Shown here piece by piece: positions 5,606-8,329 of a stretch of 8,329 bases of DNA. Source of the stretch: Deltaproteobacteria bacterium (GTDB lineage Bacteria; Desulfobacterota; DSM-4660; Desulfatiglandales; B25-G16); contig QMLT01000059.1 in the NCBI GenBank assembly GCA_003646875.1, forward strand, positions 1 through 8,329, given 5' to 3'. Position 1 is the stretch's first letter. Every line of letters begins with the position of its first letter. The position numbers and the translations under genes were made by a program. The notes beneath the pieces are model-generated. The model saw only the letters and a list, made by a program, of their open reading frames with translations, searched no databases and was not told the origin of the DNA.

Positions 5606-6546
5606 AGTGGTGTATCTTTTTTCTTTTGAAAGAATTCTCGTGCTTGATTAACATCTTGATTGATCTGTTGGGAAAGCTCTTTGCTGCTCGGAAAAGTTAT
5701 TTCATCCCGTAGGCGGGAAAGAAAATTAACCTTAATCTTTTGCTTTAATATATTGGCAGATAAATCAAAAATATAGGTCTCAACTGACAAGGTTTTATCC
5801 CTGAATGTCGGATTATAGCCGATGTTGGTCAATCCTTGATACGTCTTGCCGCCTATATCTGTTAAAACAATATACACACCCTCCTTTGGTATTAGCTCAT
5901 CAGTCAATCTTAGGTTTGCCGTAGGGTAGCCTAATAAAGGACCACCCCTATTCCTACCGCTAATAACCTCTCCTCTTATCTGGTAATTCCTTCCAAGTAA
6001 TCTTTTTGCACCTGCTACATTTCCTTCCATAATAAGCTTTCTAATTGAGGTACTCGATACCAAAACATTCCCTGTATAAACGGGATCAACTTGCTGGACA
6101 TTAAAATTGAACAGAGAGCCCATTTCTCTCAGGACTTCTATATTACCTTGTCTGTTATGGCCAAAGGCGTAATCATAACCGACTACTATCTCTTTAACCC
6201 CTAATTTATCCACCAAGATATCTTTTACAAAATCTCTGGCTGAAATAGCAGCAAATTCTGCTGTAAACTCTATTATAAGAAGTAAGTCGATCCCTTGATT
6301 TATTATCAGTTCTTCCTTTTGTTCTAAAAGCGTTATGAGTGGTTTAGCCTTTTCTGGAAACATTACCTTTACAGGGTGTGGTTCAAATGTAATAACCACA
6401 GATGTTCCATGTAAATCCCTGGCCCTCTCTATAATCTTTTTAAAAATTTTCTGATGTGCCCAATGGACTCCATCAAAGTTTCCTATAGTAACGACAGGCT
6501 TTATAATATTTTTAGGGAGATTATTGAGATTACAAATCGTGCTCAT
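5602..6546 (-). CDS. ribF: Bifunctional riboflavin kinase / FAD synthetase
   Basis: RibF phosphorylates riboflavin to FMN and adenylylates FMN to FAD in the cytoplasm. The N-terminal adenylyltransferase half has GNFDGVHWAHQ (22-32) with the H-x-x-H pair His28/His31, TFEPHP (53-58), VGYDYAFG (122-129) and VSSTSIR (163-169). The C-terminal kinase half has GYPTANL (206-212), the PKEGVY strand (220-225), TNIGYNPTF (240-248) and Glu256 in the VETYIFD strand. Length of 314 aa is normal. The H-x-x-H loop reads W-A where R-G or L-G is more usual; the His residues are kept. AAAGG about 11 nt ahead of the ATG is a weak ribosome-binding site. I see no FMN riboswitch in the 122-bp leader. FAD made here is the substrate of ApbE encoded downstream. 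Confidence 0.95.
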   Translation of the reverse strand: MSTICNLNNLPKNIIKPVVTIGNFDGVHWAHQKIFKKIIERARDLHGTSVVITFEPHPVKVMFPEKAKPLITLLEQKEELIINQGIDLLLIIEFTAEFAAISARDFVKDILVDKLGVKEIVVGYDYAFGHNRQGNIEVLREMGSLFNFNVQQVDPVYTGNVLVSSTSIRKLIMEGNVAGAKRLLGRNYQIRGEVISGRNRGGPLLGYPTANLRLTDELIPKEGVYIVLTDIGGKTYQGLTNIGYNPTFRDKTLSVETYIFDLSANILKQKIKVNFLSRLRDEITFPSSKELSQQINQDVNQAREFFQKKKDTPL

Positions 6547-6558
6547 TTATTAACAACC

Positions 6559-6692
6559 TTTAATCTTAACAGTTTACAGGTTCGCAGGTTCATTAGATGA
6601 GATATCTATTTCAATGATCCATACCGGGAGGGAATAAAATTGTGACGACAGAAGGGCAGGGTTACTGCTTATTTATGGGAGTTAAGATTAAA
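6559..6692. repeat. 12-bp inverted repeat bracketing the coaX-ribF gap
   Basis: TTTAATCTTAAC (6559-6570) and GTTAAGATTAAA (6681-6692) are perfect reverse complements, 110 bp apart. The right arm is inside the last codons of coaX; the left arm sits just upstream of ribF and overlaps its weak AAAGG ribosome-binding site. In a coaX-ribF transcript they could pair and mask that site. The arms are AT-rich and distant, so chance is a real alternative, as is a small inserted element with terminal repeats. Confidence 0.4.
6577..6592. repeat. 8-bp tandem duplication CAGGTTCG / CAGGTTCA
   Basis: Two adjacent 8-bp units differing at the last base lie in the coaX-ribF gap. GGTTCGC-type tandem units occur as dispersed short repeats in many genomes. 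Two copies alone prove little, and no function is evident. Confidence 0.4.
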
Positions 6693-7442
6693 TATTATTT
6701 TCAATCCATCCAGGGTCAAGAATTCTTCAACATAATCGATGTTCTCCGCTTCTGATTTTATCAATTGGGCAAGACCCCCTGTTGCAATAACGGTAAGATT
6801 AGATCCCATCTCTTTTTTTATGCGATTTACAATTCCATCAACAAGACCAGCATAACCATACACAAGGCCTGAATTTATACTGCTTATGGTTTCCTTGGCG
6901 ATTACAGTTTTAGGTTTGTCAAATATCTCAACTCGAGGTAGCTTAGAGGCCTTTTGAAAAAGGGCCTCAGCAGATATGATTATGCCAGGGGCTATTGCTC
7001 CCCCCTCATAGGCGCCTTCAGGTGATATGTAATCAAAGGTCGTAGCTGTGCCAAAGTCTACAACAATGAGGCCTGTTTTGTATTTACGGTATGCAGCCAC
7101 TGCATTAACTATCCTGTCAGCTCCAACCTCTTTTGGATTGTCATATTTAATGGGCAACCCCGTATTTGTATCCGGGCCAACAATCATTGGTTCATGGTTA
7201 AAATGAAGTAAGCAAAACTCTTTTAGAGAGCTAAGAAGAGGTGGCACAACGCAAGAGATAATTACATCGCGTATACTCTGTATCTCTAATTGTGCTGAAA
7301 TAAACAGGTTGCTGATTAATACAGTGAATTCATCACTGGTCATTTCTCTTTCTGTTCTTATTCGCCAGTGATTACGCAGTATATCATCTTGAAAGATACC
7401 AATAACAATGTTTGTATTACCTGCATCGATACATAGTAGCAT
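6669..7442 (-). CDS. coaX: Type III pantothenate kinase
   Basis: CoaX phosphorylates pantothenate with ATP, the first step of coenzyme A synthesis, and belongs to the acetate/sugar kinase fold group; the type III enzyme needs a monovalent cation and is not inhibited by CoA. From the start chosen here the protein has 257 aa, the usual size. Motifs: IDAGNTN (5-11, phosphate-binding), GLPIKYDNPKEVGADR (95-110) with catalytic-type Asp109, VVDFGTATTFD (127-137), GGAIAPGI (147-154), and ATGGLA (220-225) near the C terminus. I start at 7442 because the family begins directly with the phosphate motif. The in-frame ATG at 7478 would add 12 residues that are only the translation of a dispersed-repeat hairpin. 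Neither start has a strong ribosome-binding site. It lies 57 bp after folP and 122 bp before ribF. Confidence 0.93.
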   Translation of the reverse strand: MLLCIDAGNTNIVIGIFQDDILRNHWRIRTEREMTSDEFTVLISNLFISAQLEIQSIRDVIISCVVPPLLSSLKEFCLLHFNHEPMIVGPDTNTGLPIKYDNPKEVGADRIVNAVAAYRKYKTGLIVVDFGTATTFDYISPEGAYEGGAIAPGIIISAEALFQKASKLPRVEIFDKPKTVIAKETISSINSGLVYGYAGLVDGIVNRIKKEMGSNLTVIATGGLAQLIKSEAENIDYVEEFLTLDGLKIIFNLNSHK

Positions 7443-7460
7443 AGGAACAATTTTCCAGCG

Positions 7461-7498
7461 GTTCGACAGGCTCACCATCCTGAGCTATGTCAAAGGAT
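7461..7498. repeat. Dispersed-repeat hairpin between folP and coaX
   Basis: GCTCA (7470-7474) pairs with TGAGC (7481-7485) around loop CCATCC. GACA (7465-7468) and TGTC (7488-7491) extend the stem after a short asymmetric internal loop, and TT/AA beyond extends it further. Sequences of the form TTCGACAGGCTCA...TGAGC recur as dispersed palindromic repeats in many bacterial genomes. It fills most of the 57-bp folP-coaX gap and contains the misleading upstream ATG at 7478. It could stabilise or partly terminate the folP transcript; no T run follows. Confidence 0.6.
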
Positions 7499-7499
7499 T

Positions 7500-8329
7500 T
7501 TAAGTTTCGGCTTTCATTATAGCATCAATCATAGTTACTGTCTCTTTGGCGGCCTTAACATTGTGTACCCTAACAATATTTGCTCCGTTCAGCACAGAAG
7601 CAGCAACAGTAGCCATTGTGCCAGTTTCACGAGATTCTACTGAAAGGCCAAGCACATGTCCAATAAAGGCCTTATTAGAGGGGCCAACCAGAAGTGGTTG
7701 TCCAAGAGAAGAAAATGTATGTAAATTATTTATTATCTTGAGATTATCATCAAAGGATTTACCAAAGCCAATACCGGGATCAATGATAATAACATCTCTT
7801 TTTATGCCTGAACTGATAGCCTGTTCTATGGCCTTGCGCAAGAAATCTGTTATTTCACTAAAAAGGTCTTTGTAGGCAGGGTTTATCTGCATATTTTTTG
7901 GTGTTCCTTTCATATGCATCAAAACAATGGGCACGCCTGCATCCGCAATCAATTGACCCATTGCAGGATCAAATTTCAGCGCACTTATGTCGTTGACCAT
8001 TGTGGCGCCGGCCTCTATTGCCTGACTGGCTACCTCACTCTTATATGTATCTATGCTAATTGGAATGTCTATCTCCTGGGCGAGAGTCTTGATAACAGGT
8101 ATTACTCTCCTTAACTCTTCATCAAGGGGGATGGGATCTGAAAAAGGTCTTGTTGATTCTCCTCCTACATCAATAATATCAGCGCCCTCGGCGACCATCC
8201 TTAAGCCATGCTTCACCGCATCATTTTCGTGGAAATGCATGCCTCCATCAAAAAAGGAGTCAGGGGTAATATTCAAAATACCCATAATAAAGGTTTTAGA
8301 ATCAAGATTAAAATTATAGTCTAACCACC
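7500..8329 (-). CDS. folP: Dihydropteroate synthase (5' end beyond window)
   Basis: FolP condenses 6-hydroxymethyl-dihydropterin pyrophosphate with p-aminobenzoate to give dihydropteroate in folate synthesis; sulfonamides target it. Motifs of the TIM barrel appear in order: GILNITPDSFFDGG, IIDVGGESTRP, SIDTYKSE, MVNDISALK, VLMHMKGTP, IIDPGIGFGKS, VGPSNKAFIG and IVRVHNV. The frame stays open to the right edge: residues before the Met at 8285 read WLDYNFNLDSKTFI, matching the usual segment ahead of MGILN. That Met is therefore internal and the gene is cut by the window. The loop usually written S-R-K reads S-N-K (7671-7679), keeping the substrate-binding Lys but not the Arg, and R-V-H-D reads R-V-H-N. 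In many Gram-negative bacteria ftsH precedes folP, but here the neighbour is out of view. Confidence 0.94.
   Translation of the reverse strand, partial: WLDYNFNLDSKTFIMGILNITPDSFFDGGMHFHENDAVKHGLRMVAEGADIIDVGGESTRPFSDPIPLDEELRRVIPVIKTLAQEIDIPISIDTYKSEVASQAIEAGATMVNDISALKFDPAMGQLIADAGVPIVLMHMKGTPKNMQINPAYKDLFSEITDFLRKAIEQAISSGIKRDVIIIDPGIGFGKSFDDNLKIINNLHTFSSLGQPLLVGPSNKAFIGHVLGLSVESRETGTMATVAASVLNGANIVRVHNVKAAKETVTMIDAIMKAET

Noticed and set aside
6547..6668. FMN riboswitch ahead of ribF
   Set aside because: GGGCAGGGTTACTGC (about 6654-6668) recalls part of the RFN element, but it is on the + strand, opposite to ribF, and the other conserved blocks such as ACCGGCGGT are missing.
7443..7478. 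Upstream ATG for coaX
   Set aside because: The extension is translated repeat sequence, and the family normally starts just before the IDAGNTN motif.
8283..8329. ATG at 8285 as the true folP start
   Set aside because: The frame stays open to the window edge, and the preceding codons read like the usual segment before MGILNxTPDSF. No ribosome-binding site precedes this ATG.
1..8329. CRISPR array, tRNA/rRNA genes, phage or defence genes
   Set aside because: I saw no regularly spaced direct repeats with variable spacers, no tRNA or rRNA signature and no nuclease, integrase or toxin-like protein. The three octamers at 61-bp spacing are far too short for a CRISPR repeat.

Overview
This window looks like ordinary bacterial chromosome: AT-rich, with tightly packed housekeeping genes separated by a few gaps full of palindromic repeats. 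The gene order rpsF-rpsR-rplI-dnaB, a zinc-binding (four-ligand) S18 and a Tat-exported ApbE fit a Gram-negative lineage such as Desulfobacterota or Nitrospirota. That placement is an inference from protein style; the sequence does not fix a genus.

Layout. Bases 1-540 hold no convincing gene. They contain a striking ~193-bp near-palindrome (22-214), a GC-rich hairpin repeat, and the promoter and leader of the ribosomal-protein operon. On the + strand follow rpsF (S6), rpsR (S18), rplI (L9) and dnaB (replicative helicase), closely spaced and probably one operon linking ribosome assembly and replication. On the - strand, from the right edge leftwards, are folP (dihydropteroate synthase, 5' end cut by the window), coaX (type III pantothenate kinase), ribF (riboflavin kinase/FAD synthetase), a flippase-like membrane protein of the UPF0104/LPG_synthase_TM family overlapping ribF by 4 bp, and, after a 308-bp repeat-rich gap, apbE (FAD:protein FMN transferase). 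dnaB and apbE converge at about 3130-3227.

How the genes work together. The - strand group is a cofactor block: folate (folP), coenzyme A (coaX) and FMN/FAD (ribF). ApbE uses the FAD that RibF makes, attaching FMN covalently to extracytoplasmic flavoproteins. It carries a twin-arginine signal, so the pair could form a supply line from cytoplasmic FAD synthesis to periplasmic flavinylation. No target flavoprotein (Rnf, Nqr or FMN-binding domain) lies in the window. The membrane protein coupled to ribF has no assigned substrate.

I found no new multi-gene system. The parts most worth a second look are non-coding: the 193-bp inverted repeat, the multi-tier hairpin and 18-bp palindrome upstream of apbE, the hairpin covering the rpsF ribosome-binding site, and the dispersed-repeat hairpin between folP and coaX.
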